A DNA stretch of 64,000 nt from Salticus scenicus (taxonomy: Eukaryota; Arthropoda; Arachnida; Araneae; Salticidae): contig OZ005654.1 in assembly GCA_963930645.1 (NCBI GenBank), forward strand, positions 35,897,763 through 35,961,762. Direction: 5' to 3'. The position numbers and the translations under genes are program-made. Shown here one piece after another: positions 1 to 11,339 of this stretch (position 1 is its first letter; every line of letters starts with the position of its first letter). Below the pieces are notes generated by a model. The model was not told the DNA's origin and ran no database searches. It saw only the letters and a program-made list of their open reading frames with translations.

Positions 1-102
1 TAGACACTGCCATCAACTCTCTTTAAAATACTGACAAAAACTGACTATAGCGATATTAAAAGCATCCAAGAACTAAAAAATAAAAGTAACCTAACCTGTT
101 TA

Positions 103-692
103 ATGTCCAATAAAACCAATCTGTTAACAATTATGGATAGAGATCATTATAAAGAAATGATGCAAGATACTATTTTAAAACTGAATGCCGTTAAACTTTT
201 ACATTCCCCTCTAAATAAACTTACTGAAAAGACTAAATCGCTGATAAAAACTGGAACTTGGCCTAATAATACCCCTCCCGTCTTTAATAACCATGCTTCT
301 ATTATCCCCCATTTATTTGGAAAATATAAAGATCATAAAAATCCTCCCTCTCTTCAACCCATTGTCAACAAATCTGAAGGTCCCACCTATTGTCTAGAAC
401 TTTATATGAAAAATATTTATAAGTCTTTACTTCCCCCCTCTAATTTCACTGAATCATTTATTCAAAAACTTTGTGAAACTAAAATCCTTTTTCAAGACAC
501 ACTTAATAGTTTCGATGTTAAAGATTTGTATCCATCTATTAACACTACAGAAATCAGCGATATCATTCAGTCTAGAATCATCAGCCAATGCGAGGATAAT
601 TAAATAAGTGAAACATTAATACGTACCAGTAATCTTTTACTTAATGAATCTTTTTTCTTTTTTGATGGTTTTTTCTAAAACAAGCTCAGGGC
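103..692 (+). pseudogene. Penelope RT, upstream segment
   Basis: The open frame before 603 shows the Penelope RT N-terminal pattern: NLLTIMDRDHYKEMM, then PPVFNNHASIIPHLFGKYKDHK, then FDVKDLYPSI, which corresponds to RT motif A. The frame stops at 601-603 (TAA) but continues in the same frame with ISETLIRTSNLLLNESFFFF and then DGFF. Just before the insertion at 696 one base is missing, so a stop appears where the family has a Y-K-Q-x-x-G-V sequence. The coding sequence resumes after the inserted LTR at 2457. The reading frame is also open upstream of the first ATG back to a stop at position 1, so the start of the protein lies outside the window. Confidence 0.82.
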
Positions 693-1108
693 GTCTGTTA
701 AAATTGAAAATTTTAACACTTTTGAAATTTATTATTTTTTATCAAATCCTCCGGAAAATATTTCAGTTTCTTTTATTTAATTATTTTTCTCTATTTAAAA
801 TGTTTAAAAGTCCGTTTTTTTTCAAAATTCATTTCATTCCGGTTTGGCATTTTCAGATATTTTTCTAAATTTCCGATTTTTCAATTTTAAATACTTTTCT
901 AAATTTTATTTCCTTGCAACTTTAATTTCATAAGATAGCTTATTTTATTTCCTTTAATTTGAGCCATCGCTCATGGAAATAGCTTAGGATTTAATTGTTT
1001 TATCTTCAAAAAATCATAAGTCCAAAAATACCTTTTTTATTTGACTGTATTCTTAAATTCAGCGGTCAGCCATGTTTGCTAAATTATTTCGTACCTTCCC
1101 GCGCATTT

Positions 1109-1123
1109 AGAATGTTCTAGAAC
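1109..1123. promoter_or_regulatory. Heat-shock-element-like site in the solo LTR
   Basis: AGAATGTTCTAGAAC is three perfect alternating pentamers (nGAAn nTTCn nGAAn), the consensus for heat shock factor binding. It lies in the GC-rich block of the LTR, where a retrotransposon enhancer would be. Function is inferred only from the match. Confidence 0.5.
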
Positions 1124-1148
1124 GTAGGAGAGCATCGCGGGCCTCATC

Positions 1149-1160
1149 TGACGTGAGTCA
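1149..1160. promoter_or_regulatory. CRE/AP-1-like composite site in the solo LTR
   Basis: TGACGTGAGTCA combines a CRE half-site (TGACGT) with a consensus AP-1 site (TGAGTCA). It is 26 bp downstream of the heat-shock-like element in the same GC-rich block. Motif match only. Confidence 0.35.
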
Positions 1161-2456
1161 GCGTACTTTTCGCGAAAGCTGATTCGCTGGCTCGGCGGCG
1201 CGCGAAATTGGATGGTGTGTTTTTTTTTTTCCATCTCTGTCACTCTCTTGTAAGTGCTTGTAGGATACAGACGTTCCCTTTCGCCGGTCCGTGGAGGCTT
1301 ATTGTAGAACTATTCATCTCCAAGTAGAGGATGTCCATGCATTTTCATGAATATAGTCCGATGATATGACTTCTTGGATAAAGCATAACTTAAAATGGAA
1401 CTTTGTGCTAGAAACAGCCGATATTCACTTCTCACGCTGGGGCTCCCGATCTACAATTTAGGCCTGATAGCGGTGATGATCGGCGTAGCTGAAATCATAA
1501 GAAGATATTTCATAAAATATGCAGCGATGATCTTCTCTCGACATTTGTAATCTTATGAACAGCCTGTATTCCGTATAATGTGTCTTATCCTGTTTTTTCT
1601 GATATATTGTGGCGTCATCAGTGTCCAAGATAGATTATATTTCGTACCTATGGAAGCATCCTCGCATCTACAAGGCCAAAAGAGCAGGCCTAATAAACGA
1701 AGTCGAATCTCGACCGATCGCTCTAAAGGTATGAGTGGATCTAAATTATGAAATTATTCACCTGTACAGATCGTGTGTTTAGCTCCACGTATGGCATTAT
1801 ACATGATAAAAATCCCGTGCATTGCTTTTATGCATCTTATTGTCAATATTAAAAATGTTTCAGTTATATTGAACAATGTACGGACTAAATAACTATGATT
1901 GAAATATTTGAATAGTGGCTTCTGGAATAAATTTTGTATTTCAAATAAGAAATAATGATTAAAACCTATTAGTTGTGATTTGAGGATTGACAACAAAAGT
2001 GTATTTTAAAATACTACACGTGCCGGTACGTTTTCGTTAATAAAATATTTTTGTGTGTTGTGTACAAGGAAATATAAACGCTTCAATAAAGAATCTAGTG
2101 TTTCTTAAATATTTGTGATTTAATGGATATTTGTGTGCCTTTTTGGATTAATACAATTCTCTTTCAGCTATATATATTTGTTTTCTTCATGGGGTAAGTT
2201 ATCCTTTATATGGACTTCATTTTTTTTTTATTAAATTTTATTTTGAATTTATTCAATTTTAGAGTTTCGGAATTTAAAAGAGTTTAATGAGCCGCGGCAC
2301 AATGTATTTAGCAATGTATCACTATACGTTCGGCCAACCATTAATTATTATAATTATTATTATTAACGGTCAATTTTATTTATGTACTTTATTTATTTTA
2401 TCTATTCAAAATTCAAAAAACTAAAACTCAATTTATTTCTTTTCTAATATAACAGC

Positions 2457-3466
2457 GTCCCTATGGGATCTCCAATTTCGGGAATCATAGCTGAACTAAA
2501 AATGAGAAACTTTGAAAATACCACTCATAATATAATTAATAACAGCAAACTCTGGGTCCACTATGTTGATGACTTTTTTACTGTTATCCCCCAAAACATT
2601 AAACCTGAAAATCTCCTTTTTGAACTTAATAAACTCGATCCTCTTATCAAATTTACAAATGAAACTAAAAATAACAATAGCTTAAATTTTCTTGACTTAT
2701 ATTACCAAAATCCAAAACCAAAGCATTGATACTACTGTTTTCTGTAAACCTCCAAATAATAACAAAATTATTAACAATAAATGTCGCACCCCCCGTTCCT
2801 GATAAATACGCTGCTTTACGATCTTATATTAACTGCACAATTCTTATCTGTTCTAATAAAACCCTTTTAAATACTAAACTAAAATTTATTAAAAGTATTG
2901 CTAAAAAAGCCAACTACAATCCTAAAATAGTGGATAAATTCTATAAAAAACGCATTAAATCCCTTAATTATATTACAGATGCACAAAAAACTAAACCTTC
3001 CTTCACTTCCGCGATTCCATATTGTAAAGGCGCCTCCATCAAAATCAAAAATGAAGCTAAAAAATATAATGTTAACATTCCGATTAGGCCAAATAAAAAT
3101 ATTTACCAACGTATTCGTAATGAAAAAGACCCTATTCATTTTAATCAAACCGCAGGCATATACAAAATAAATTTTCAAGACTATGATAAAAATAAAGCTA
3201 GTTATATCGGTATGACTAAACGCAAAATTAAAGACAGGATTTCCAAACACCTTGCCGACCTTAAACACAAACCATCCACTGCTTTTTCAAGAACTAACAA
3301 CTCTAAACCCATTAATATTGATTCAATTAACTTTCATAAAATTGCTCCTATCAACTCACATAAATATGCACTTAAAAGAGAAGCACTTGAGATTTTGACA
3401 ACCAGTGACGCAGTAAATGACGTTGAACACAGTTTGATCCCACCTGAATGGAAACAGTTTTTTTAA
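2457..3466 (+). pseudogene. Penelope RT core and GIY-YIG endonuclease
   Basis: From 2463 the frame reads MGSPISGIIAELKMRNFE and then the RT catalytic motif C as WVHYVDDFFT, followed by LNFLDLY. A frameshift near 2700-2730 moves the frame; the downstream frame runs from about 2780 to 3466. That segment reads KYAALRSYINC, a basic thumb/linker region, and then a GIY-YIG nuclease domain: AGIYKINF near 3150, SYIGMTKRKIKDRISKHL near 3200-3255, and the C-terminal ALKREALEI helix. The stop is TAA at 3464-3466. In this family the nuclease makes the nick that primes reverse transcription. Frameshifted and therefore a pseudogene. Confidence 0.87.
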
Positions 3467-3501
3467 AAAGAGAATGAACCACCCCCCAACATTTTGTCAT
3501 C

Positions 3502-3551
3502 GTCAAGCTCTGATGATGGTTCTGGTCGGAACCGAAATATATAAGCTCATC
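3502..3551 (+). ncRNA. Candidate hammerhead ribozyme in the Penelope 3' tail
   Basis: The core CTGATGA (3510-3516) is followed by a 5-bp stem II (GGTTC 3518-3522, GAACC 3529-3533, loop TGGTCG) and GAAA (3534-3537). Stem III would be very short, formed within TATATA (3538-3543). Stem I pairs AGCT 3506-3509 with AGCT 3544-3547, putting the cleavage site after ATA at 3543. Penelope-like elements are known to carry minimal type I hammerheads with short stem III in their terminal repeats, and the location here fits. One extra T (3517) between the core and stem II is not canonical and may weaken it. Confidence 0.5.
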
Positions 3552-3640
3552 ATTTTTTAAAGGATTTAATGTATAATTGATTTTAATGAATTTTAATACT
3601 TTGTAAATAAAAATATGGATTTATACATTTTGCTAAACGC

Positions 3641-4300
3641 AATTTGACCATTTTTAGAAAATGTGTGTTTATTAGTCTGTCTGTATATATGCATCACAAA
3701 TTTTGATTGAACTTCTTTACTTTCTGCAAGTGTATTTTGCAGGTATTGATGATTTTTCTGTACGTAGATAATCTGTTAACAGAGAACATTAATTAACCCA
3801 GAGATGACAAACTGCTCAGACCAGTTTCTAAACCCCCAAAAACCTTGATTCACGATTTTCTTCAAAATACTTAAAGGTGTTTCTTTTTTTGTAATGTTTT
3901 TTCTATCCATTTCTTCTACTGATTAGATTATCAATGAAAACTAATTTCCCCAACTGTGAAAACCTGTCAGATTGAATTTGATGCAAACCCTGATTGCTCC
4001 TACCTCTGGGCCCCCAAATTTTATTTTCAAGGTTATTTATATATTTTTACTTTCTTCTACATATATAAGAAAAAAAATTGATTTTTGAAGGATTGACATG
4101 TTCTGAAATTTCCCTTACACATTTTGATCATTTTTAGAAAATGTCGCTGTGTATCAAAAGATACCGTGTATCAAAAATTTTGTAGACACTGTATCTTATG
4201 AACCAAGCGACAAAATTTAACCAAACTTTGTACCTTGAATTAAATGTATGCTAATTACATTTGGGGATCAAGCACTCAACAGGTGGTGCTATCATCCCAT
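3641..4300 (-). repeat. Dispersed repeat, reverse-oriented copy
   Basis: Read on the minus strand, this region contains the same ordered blocks as the copies at 53580-54029 and 63060-63664: a TTGATCCCCAAATGTAAT block, an AAGTTTGGTTAAATTT block, a GATACAGTGTCTACAAAA block and an ACATTTTCTAAAAA block. It is diverged and rearranged here. No coding capacity was seen. The family is described under the 53580 copy. Confidence 0.5.
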
Positions 4301-5469
4301 TTTGTCATAATATTTTATTGGCAATATAATAGATAATGATAATTATTTTTAATTTTTCAATGTGAAATTAAAAAAAATACATATTTATAATATTAATAGT
4401 TAATTAGGAAAAAAATTGTATATGTGGAAGGTGTTGCTTTCCTCCTTGAGTGCATATTTTCAATATAAATATCATTCAAATCAACTTGTCAATACTTTTA
4501 AAACAAATTGTATAACCATAGATCTATGATAATTTAAAACAAATTTATTATCATTATTTATTTTTTCATTAAAAAAAAAAAAGCTTTTTATGAGATATCA
4601 CAAAATTGATTTTCTTTTGGCATTTAGTCTTATGATACCTCTCTGAAATGAAAATAATCTGCATTCATCATGAAAACAATTTTAGTAAATAATAATTTTT
4701 ATGAATAATTTGTGCTACAGGAATTTATATAGGAAAAATGTATATAGAAGAAAGTCATGTGGTGGCCACAACATGCTAGTTTAACCCACTCACTGTTTTT
4801 GAAAAGAACAAAATTGTAATGTTCGTTTTCATTGCATGTTTTTACAATACACTAAAACAATAATGATTTTAACTTGAAAATGTGATTGTGCGTTTAAAAA
4901 TAAACCTCATGACTATTACATGTGATCTCCATTTTTAAAAATAAAGAAAGGAGCTATAATTACACACTATTGAAATATGAGCGTGTTATGGAAAAAACAA
5001 GTGATCCGTGAATGGAAAAATATAAATCAGATGCTCAGAGGGTTAAGAATTGATGATGAGTTTTTAAACACAAGCAATAAATTACTATGGTATATTCATT
5101 TAGTTTTTCACTTAATTTTAATTCATTATGAATAAAGGATGGTATTTTTGCAATATTAGAACACCATCTTTGGGAAGTTTTTCATTCTCTCTCTGATAAA
5201 TCTGGATCTTTTAAAATTCTGAGGCAACCAAACCTGAAAATCCATTTGACTCATGCTGCACATTGAGGAGCTGTAAGACAAAATTGGATGCAATATGCAG
5301 AGCAGTTTCTTCTCTTAGGAACTGCTTAGCCTCTGAGTGGATGATATGGATTTTTTTTGTTGTTGTTGTTCACACTGCATTTGAAAGATAACATTTATTG
5401 TATACTAGCAGGTATTGCGAGCTCCACTGGTCACTATATTTTTATTATCATTTTAAACTAAATATCAAA
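4301..5469. other. AT-rich intergenic sequence, no gene seen
   Basis: Only short spurious frames and homopolymer runs are present. A segment at about 4727-4780 (TATAGAAGAAAGT followed by GTGGTGGCCACAACAT) has a counterpart in inverse orientation at 62520-62575, so at least part of this stretch is a dispersed repeat. A short GTT run occurs near 5360. Confidence 0.5.
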
Positions 5470-6014
5470 TACAGTAACTGCTGCTTAATAAAATCAGCCA
5501 CCCGCTTAATCTGATCAAATTGCCAGGACCAGAATCAAATCAATACAAACTATTGTTGGAACCGACGCTTAATAAAATCAGCATCGCCGGTTAATAAACT
5601 AAAAGAAATATCCTCAGCAGCCAAAATTATCATTTATGCATACAAAAAAAAAAAATTATTTTACATTGTAATTTTTTTTTAAATAAAAAAAGAAATTAAA
5701 GTACCCATTATCGCTCATTTGTCGAAAATTTTACACTTGCTGCATAGTTACAAATTAAACATGCCCCATACAATTTCCCTAACAATTTCAAAAGGAACGT
5801 ATTGTTCAAAACGCAGTAATAAATTACAAATTTGATTTGCAAATTATTAAAAGACAATTTCTATTTCTTATTTTGAAATAGCTATAAATTAAAAGGTTCA
5901 AACGGAAAGATTTTAAATTTATAAGAAAAGCGTGAACTTTTGGTAAAATAAAATAATGATGATTTTCTTTGAAGGAAAGCGCATAGAAATTTGGAATGCG
6001 TTTAATTTACTTAT

Positions 6015-6480
6015 GGGTCATTCTATGTCTAATCAACGAAAAAAATATAATTTTTGGACCTTCACATTTCAGATTTACATGATTTTTGGTTTATAGTTTG
6101 TATACATGGAATATATGAAAAATTCAGTTTTTAAAATTTTTTGGCTCAGCATTTATTTTTTTACAGAATTTTAAAAATGGCCCAAAATGCCAAAATTGGC
6201 AATGTTGTCATTCACATAATCTTTTATAATTATGTAGTAAATTAAGCTAGATAGTTCATTTATATCTCATTTTAAAGCTCTTTTTATGGCCTTTCATATG
6301 ATATGCAACAATAACTATTTTATTTTATAAAATTTTTTGAATTTTTTTTCAAAAACACTCCTTTTAATTTTTTCCGAAAAAATATATGTTTATCATTCAC
6401 TTATGGGCTACATGTATGCAAAGTTTCAAGATGGAGAAATGATGGGATTTTTAGAAATAAATTTTTGAACAAAAATGGTT
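6015..6480 (+). repeat. Left terminal inverted repeat of the TTAT element
   Basis: Runs from GGGTCATTC through a GGTTTATAGTTTGTATACAT block and a GGGCTACATGTATGCAAA block to the GGAGAAATGATGG block. Each has an inverse partner in the same spacing at the right end. Confidence 0.75.
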
Positions 6481-8473
6481 TATTCAAACTTTTTTATAAT
6501 TCATTACTTATGCGTCTGGATCAGAAGAATTATATATTTCTACTCAATTTATTTTTATATTAACTGAATATTCAAATGTATTTTAATCTCATATTTAATT
6601 GTATTTTAACCGCTTAGTTTAGTTGCAACTGATTACACAGCTATTAAGATACAGATATCTTGATTTAGTTTTGGTTTAAGTTTCATTTGAGCAATAATTT
6701 TGGTTTAAGTTGTGCAATGGTTTCAGTTTCAGTTGAGCAATTGTTTTGGTTTAGGTTTGTTTCTCTTTCAAGATATTGGGTAGCCAATCATTGAGATTGA
6801 GGATTTCTACTTTTAAGTTTGTGTTAAAATTACTCTGAAGCATTTTTATTAGTGCATCCAGTGGTAAAAAATTTACATTTTAACTGCTAAATATGTAAAC
6901 ATGATGTGCTGTATTTTAATTTTCTTTTTATAAGAAGACTTGCATACTACTGTTAGAAATGGAAGAAAATAAAAGCTGGGCATTGTTTTCAGTTAAGTGC
7001 TGCAATCCTTATAAAAAGACCAATCATTCAAAATCAGTAAAACTTAGGAATGGAACACCTTGGATGTGCATTTTAGGATTTAATGTGGAAATAGGCATGA
7101 AAATATGTGATGACTGCAGAATTAAATTGTCAAAAGATAAAAAGGAAAAGTTAAAGCAATATGAATATGAGGAAGAACCAATGCCTAGTACAAGTACTTC
7201 TAAAATGTTTGTTGATCCTAATACATCTTTAGATTTTTTAAATAAATCACTCGAACTTGTTGGAGAATCTCCAATTAAAAAAAAGAGGCTAGAAAGGCAA
7301 TCATATGCAAGAAATAAGTTTCAAAAAGTTAAAACATGTATTCAAGAAAATTTTCTTACAAAATCTACTGATTTTCAAATGGAAAATGATAAGAATGATG
7401 ATCAGTCAGAAATGTTGAAGCAATTGAAAGAAAAATTTTCTCAAACAAGAAAAAGAAGTGAAAAGATCATGATATTAACTCTTTTGCCTACAAGTTGGAG
7501 TCAAAAGAAAATACAAAAGGAATTTGAGGTAAGTGATTATATGGTTAGAGCAGTTAAAAAGTTAGTTAAGGAGAAAGGAATTCTTTCAACTCCAAACCCT
7601 AAGCCAGGAAAAACATTGGATGAAAAAACTTATAAGGCTGTGATTGATTTTTATAATAATGATGATGATGAAGTTAGCCGAGTTATGCCTGGGAAAAAAG
7701 ATTTTGTATCAGTTACATCAGCTGAAGGCACACAAATTCATTTACAGAAAAGGTTAGTTTTGGCCAACTTGAAGGAAATTTATCAATTGTTTAAGGAGAT
7801 GCATATGACACAAAAAGTTGGTTTTTCAAAGTTTTGCAGCATGAGGCCACAGAATTGTATTTTAGCTGGGAGAAGTGGTACTCATGCAGTTTGTGTCTGC
7901 ACTAGTCATCAGAATGTGAAGCTAATGCTGAATGGTTCTGGAATTAATAAATTTATATTAGAAGGTGATGAAATTGCATTAAAAGATTATAAAAACTGTC
8001 TTTCTAAAATAATATGACACTCGCCCTCAGATGAATGCTATATGAATGAATGCAAAAACTGCCCGGGGATTGCATCTTTTAAAAGTCAACTTCGTCAAAA
8101 GTTTGAAGATGAAATGATTGACAGCGTAACTTACAAAAAATGGATAACAACTGATCGATGCACAATGGAAATGGAGACTGTTGTAAAAGCAACGGAGGAC
8201 TTTATTGATGATTTCTCTTCAGACCTTTTAAAATTAAAAAAACATTCATTTATTGCAAGCCAACAAAAGAAATTTTATAGTTATATAAAAGAAAATTTAA
8301 AAAGTGGTGAAATATTGATAACTTGTGATTTTTCTGAAAATTATTCTTTTGTCCTTCAAGATGAAGTACAGTCCTATCATTGGACAAATACTCAAGTTAC
8401 TATTCATCCCTTCATTATATATCATAAGACAAATGGTGACATCATTGAGCATCTCAATTATGTGTTCCTCTCA

Positions 8474-9829
8474 CAAGTAAACCTTCTCTCCTTTGATACC
8501 GGTTTACCGGAAACCCATATATTTTCTGAAAGCTTATGTCACAAGTAGAAAAACTATGAAATCTCAGGGGCAGAGGAACAAGCGTTTAGGAGCTACAGGA
8601 CCCACAAAGTATAGAGGGACATATTCCCGTAATGACGTCTCTATTTCTTGTATGTTCTCGTATGTTGATGTGAAGTACTAACGTATTGTAGTCTTCTTCT
8701 TACATTGTAGATGGATCCTAAAGTCGTTGTGGCTGTCTTGGTCTCCCAGTACGGAACAAGCAATCGGTCTCCGAACATCCAGGAATTGGAGATAATAAAA
8801 CACATAACTAAACTTCTGGAAAATGATATGGAAATTGTGGAAGAGATCCAGATATTAGGATTTGCTGGAGGCAATGTAGAAGAATGGGACGAGGAAATGG
8901 ACTTCGGAGATGACGGTGTCGATAAGGAACAGCAATGCTCGTCGCAACAGTCGTCGTCCTCCACTTCTATCGTGACGTATTTTGGCCAAGTATGCCTGAT
9001 GACAGGAAGAAAATTCTGCTTTTAAGGGATTCGTAGTGTTCTAACAAAGATCATGCATTGTTTGCTTTTGAAGTACCTGATAGTAAAGTCATACAAAGAG
9101 AACTGGTACCTAAGGATGTACAGGAAAGATCCAGCCTCTGGATATTTATTTTTTCACACACTACAAATCTTTTGTTCGTTACATAACGGACACAATCATT
9201 ATCGAGACACAGGAGCACATCTGGCATCGTGATAGTTTTCTGGCCCTGCAATCATTTTCCTTATATTAGTTCAATGCTTCTCGTTTCAAGAACTTGATTA
9301 AGTATGCTTTTTATAAGTGCGGATACTTGGACGACGAGTCTGGAATGTGGATTACGCCAATTTATTACTGCTTCGATTCATTGACGAATGATGAGTGTAC
9401 AAAGTGTGCGGCTATCGCTTTTGTAAAATTTGCCCATTGTAAACTGTCTTTCTGCCCGTTTCACTATTTATTTGATGAATTGCACATTGATTGTCTCTTG
9501 TAGTAGATTTCGTTTGAAGTCAATAACACAAGTCACATTTTCAACATCCCAACGTATATTTTTTCATTTCAACAAGTTTTTTCTTCCTTTATTTTGAGAT
9601 CTCCACCTTCTTATCATATTATTAGTTCAAATAAATACGTGAAACGAGCATTTTAGCGACTTTTGGTGTCATTTTTCCAACATTTTACGGATACTTTGTG
9701 GGTCCTATAGCTCCTAAACGCCTATCCCTCTGCCCCTAAGATTTTACAGTTTTTCTACTTATGACATAAGCTTTCAGAAAATATATAGGTTTCTGGGAAA
9801 CCGGTATCAAAGGAGAGAAGGTTTACTTG
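8474..9829 (+). mobile_element. Nested 1356-bp element with ~135-bp inverted repeats, TCA target duplication
   Basis: The left end CAAGTAAACCTTCTCTCC and the right end (same sequence on the opposite strand) are inverted, and the match extends to the CCCACAAAGT/ACTTTGTGGG blocks at about 8608 and 9690. TCA flanks both sides (8471-8473 and 9830-9832); removing the element and one TCA restores the transposase reading frame across the junction. A 3-bp duplication would fit PIF/Harbinger- or CACTA-like transposition, but the ends do not match what I know of either. It carries remnants of a protein described separately. Confidence 0.78.
8711..9503 (+). pseudogene. Protein remnant of the nested TCA element, Cys-rich C-terminus
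   Basis: Two coding segments are visible. The first (8711-9025) starts MDPKVVVAVLVSQYG, is acidic, and has a Ser/Gln-rich tail. The second, in another frame (about 9166-9503), reads FVRYITDTIIIETQEHIWHR, then DSFLALQSFSLY, then a stop at 9267-9269, then FNASRFKNLIKYAFYKCGYL, and ends in a Cys/His cluster (CTKC, HCK, FCPFH). The cluster at the C-terminus looks like a degenerate zinc-binding fold, with one usual Cys replaced by Phe (AFVKFAHC). The middle of the protein appears deleted, so this is probably an internally deleted transposase. A possible splice acceptor lies just before the ATG (TTACATTGTAG). Family not recognised. Confidence 0.45.
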
Positions 9830-10361
9830 TCAGAGTGTTTGAAACACAATACTGTGGCATTTAATTTATTTCAGAACCATCTTATTGCAGCCCTCAAGAA
9901 AAATCTCAACATCGATAAAATATTCTACTTTTCTGATGGATCTGCTGCACAGTATAAAAATAGAAAGAATTTCCTAAATATATGCATGCATAAAGCTGAC
10001 TTTGGCATTGACGCGGAGTGGCATTTTTTTGCTACTTCACATGGGAAAAGTTCTTGTGACGGTCTTGGGGGAACTGTCAAGAGACTTGCTACTAAAGCAA
10101 GTTTACAAAGACCATACAAAGGCCATATAATCACTCCTCGACAACTTTATGATTTTGCAAAGGAAAACATTCCTGGCATACATTTTATGTATTGCACAAA
10201 TGATGAATATAATGAAAATGAAAAAAAAAAAAAATGTCGTTACGCTTTGATGATTCACGTACAATACCTGGAACTCAAAAGATTCATACAATCATTCCAT
10301 TATCAGAAACACAAATACTGACAAAACCATTTTCTTTCAGTTTTCAAGAATGTATTGAGTC

Positions 10362-10600
10362 CAGGGTGGCTAGCATTTAAACCTTTTCAAATTCCCTGAC
10401 TATTTTTCGACATTTTCCTCCATTTTTCCCTGACTCTCACATTTATTTTCGATGAAAATTTCACGACACTAGCAAAAAATTTAGTGATTTAAAATATCAT
10501 TAATAATTTAATGATTAATATAGCTTATTTTCACAAAATTCGTTAAAATTCCCTGACTATTCCCTGATTCTTTCATTTTCCCTGACTGCTAGCCACCCTG
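10362..10600. mobile_element. hAT-like MITE, 239 bp, in the transposase gene
   Basis: Perfect 14-bp inverted ends CAGGGTGGCTAGCA and TGCTAGCCACCCTG. TGAGTC flanks both sides (10356-10361 and 10601-10606). CAGGG-type ends fit hAT elements, which usually make 8-bp duplications; here only 6 bp match. Inside are repeated ATTCCCTGACTATT-type blocks and no coding sequence. Deleting it and one TGAGTC restores the C-terminal frame of the transposase. Confidence 0.78.
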
Positions 10601-11339
10601 TGAGTCATTACTGCCTTCAGAAGAAATATCAGAACTTAATGAATTTGTGTCTGGATTCGTAACCATTAATTATGAAGGTTCTTGGTGGCTTGCATGCATT
10701 CTCGTGAAAAACCAAGAGTCAGATGATTATAAAGTTAGCTTTCTTCACCCTAAAGGACCAGCTCAATCATTCTATTATCCTAAACCTCGACCTGATATTT
10801 TAGATATTTCAATACATGATATCTTGAAAAAGGTAGATCCCTGCACAGCAACTGGAAGAACATACACACTTACAAAGAAAGAAATGGTAGCAACATCTGC
10901 TGTTTTAGATAAAAAATTAAAATGTACACTCCAAATATAAAAAGACTGTGGGGAAACTCATATTTTTTTTTTTTTGCATCTACAGTAAATATTTTATACA
11001 TAATTGTAAACAGTATGTGCCATAATAAATTGTAAATACAATACAGAAAAGGAAAATCATTTAAAATGTTTCACAGTCTGTTTATTGTGAGTTAGAAGAT
11101 TTATTCTACCAGGTAAGTTTAATTAAAAATTATAATGTTACATTGAAATTTCATAATTCATATGCACTGTTAAGCAACTACGTAAGAGCAAATTATACAA
11201 AGTTGTATTTTTAGAAATATACTTTAGAAGTTTTTTCATGCTATAACAAAATATATATTTTGACTATAATGAAATTGTAAAATGTAATATTACAAATTAA
11301 CTCTTATTAAAAAATTAATATAATATCTCAAAATGCCAT

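Larger units (their letters stand above)
696..2454. mobile_element. Solo LTR, 1759 bp, inside the Penelope RT
   Basis: The insert begins TGTTA and ends TAACA, the usual TG...CA inverted termini of an LTR. It is flanked by a perfect 5-bp target duplication GCGTC at 691-695 and 2455-2459. Removing the insert and one GCGTC joins RT motif B of the host element (G-V then P-M-G-S-P). The insert has no long open frame. It contains a GC-rich, CpG-containing block at about 1075-1210, a heat-shock-like element, an AP-1/CRE-like site and an AATAAA at 2085-2090. These are the promoter and polyadenylation parts expected of an LTR. Family (Gypsy or BEL type) cannot be assigned without internal sequence. 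Confidence 0.82.
1..3640 (+). mobile_element. Penelope-like retroelement, 3' portion, decayed
   Basis: The element enters from the left edge of the window. Visible parts are an upstream reverse transcriptase segment (to about 692), the RT core starting with MGSPIS and YVDDF (from 2457), a GIY-YIG endonuclease domain ending at 3466, and a 3' untranslated tail with a hammerhead-like motif. RT followed by GIY-YIG is the diagnostic order of Penelope-like elements. It carries in-frame stops, at least two frameshifts and a 1759-bp LTR insertion, so it cannot be active. The right boundary, near 3640, is approximate because I could not define a target duplication. Confidence 0.88.
6959..10940 (+). 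pseudogene. Transposase-like protein of the TTAT element, disrupted
   Basis: The reading frame starts at ATG 6959 (MEENKSWALFSVKCCNP) and begins with a cysteine-rich part (CC, then CDDC). A basic middle with a helix-turn-helix-like PTSWSQKKIQKEF segment follows. The likely RNase H-like core has LITCDFSENYSF near 8320, FSDGSAAQYKNRKNFLN near 9930 and WHFFATSHGKSSCDGLGG near 10020; the first two aspartates are plausible catalytic residues. The C-terminus reads YEGSWWLACI to the stop at 10938-10940. Lesions: one in-frame TGA at 8015-8017, a 1356-bp insertion at 8474, a frameshift in the A run at 10220-10235, and a 239-bp insertion at 10362. Removing the insertions keeps frame at both sites. I recognise this as a recurrent invertebrate protein type but know no assigned name. 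Confidence 0.72.

Noticed and set aside
662..2454. A spliceosomal intron inside the Penelope RT (pyrimidine tract and AACAG at the right border)
   Set aside because: The 5-bp GCGTC duplication and TGTTA...TAACA ends explain the borders exactly as an LTR insertion, and there is no GT at the left border.
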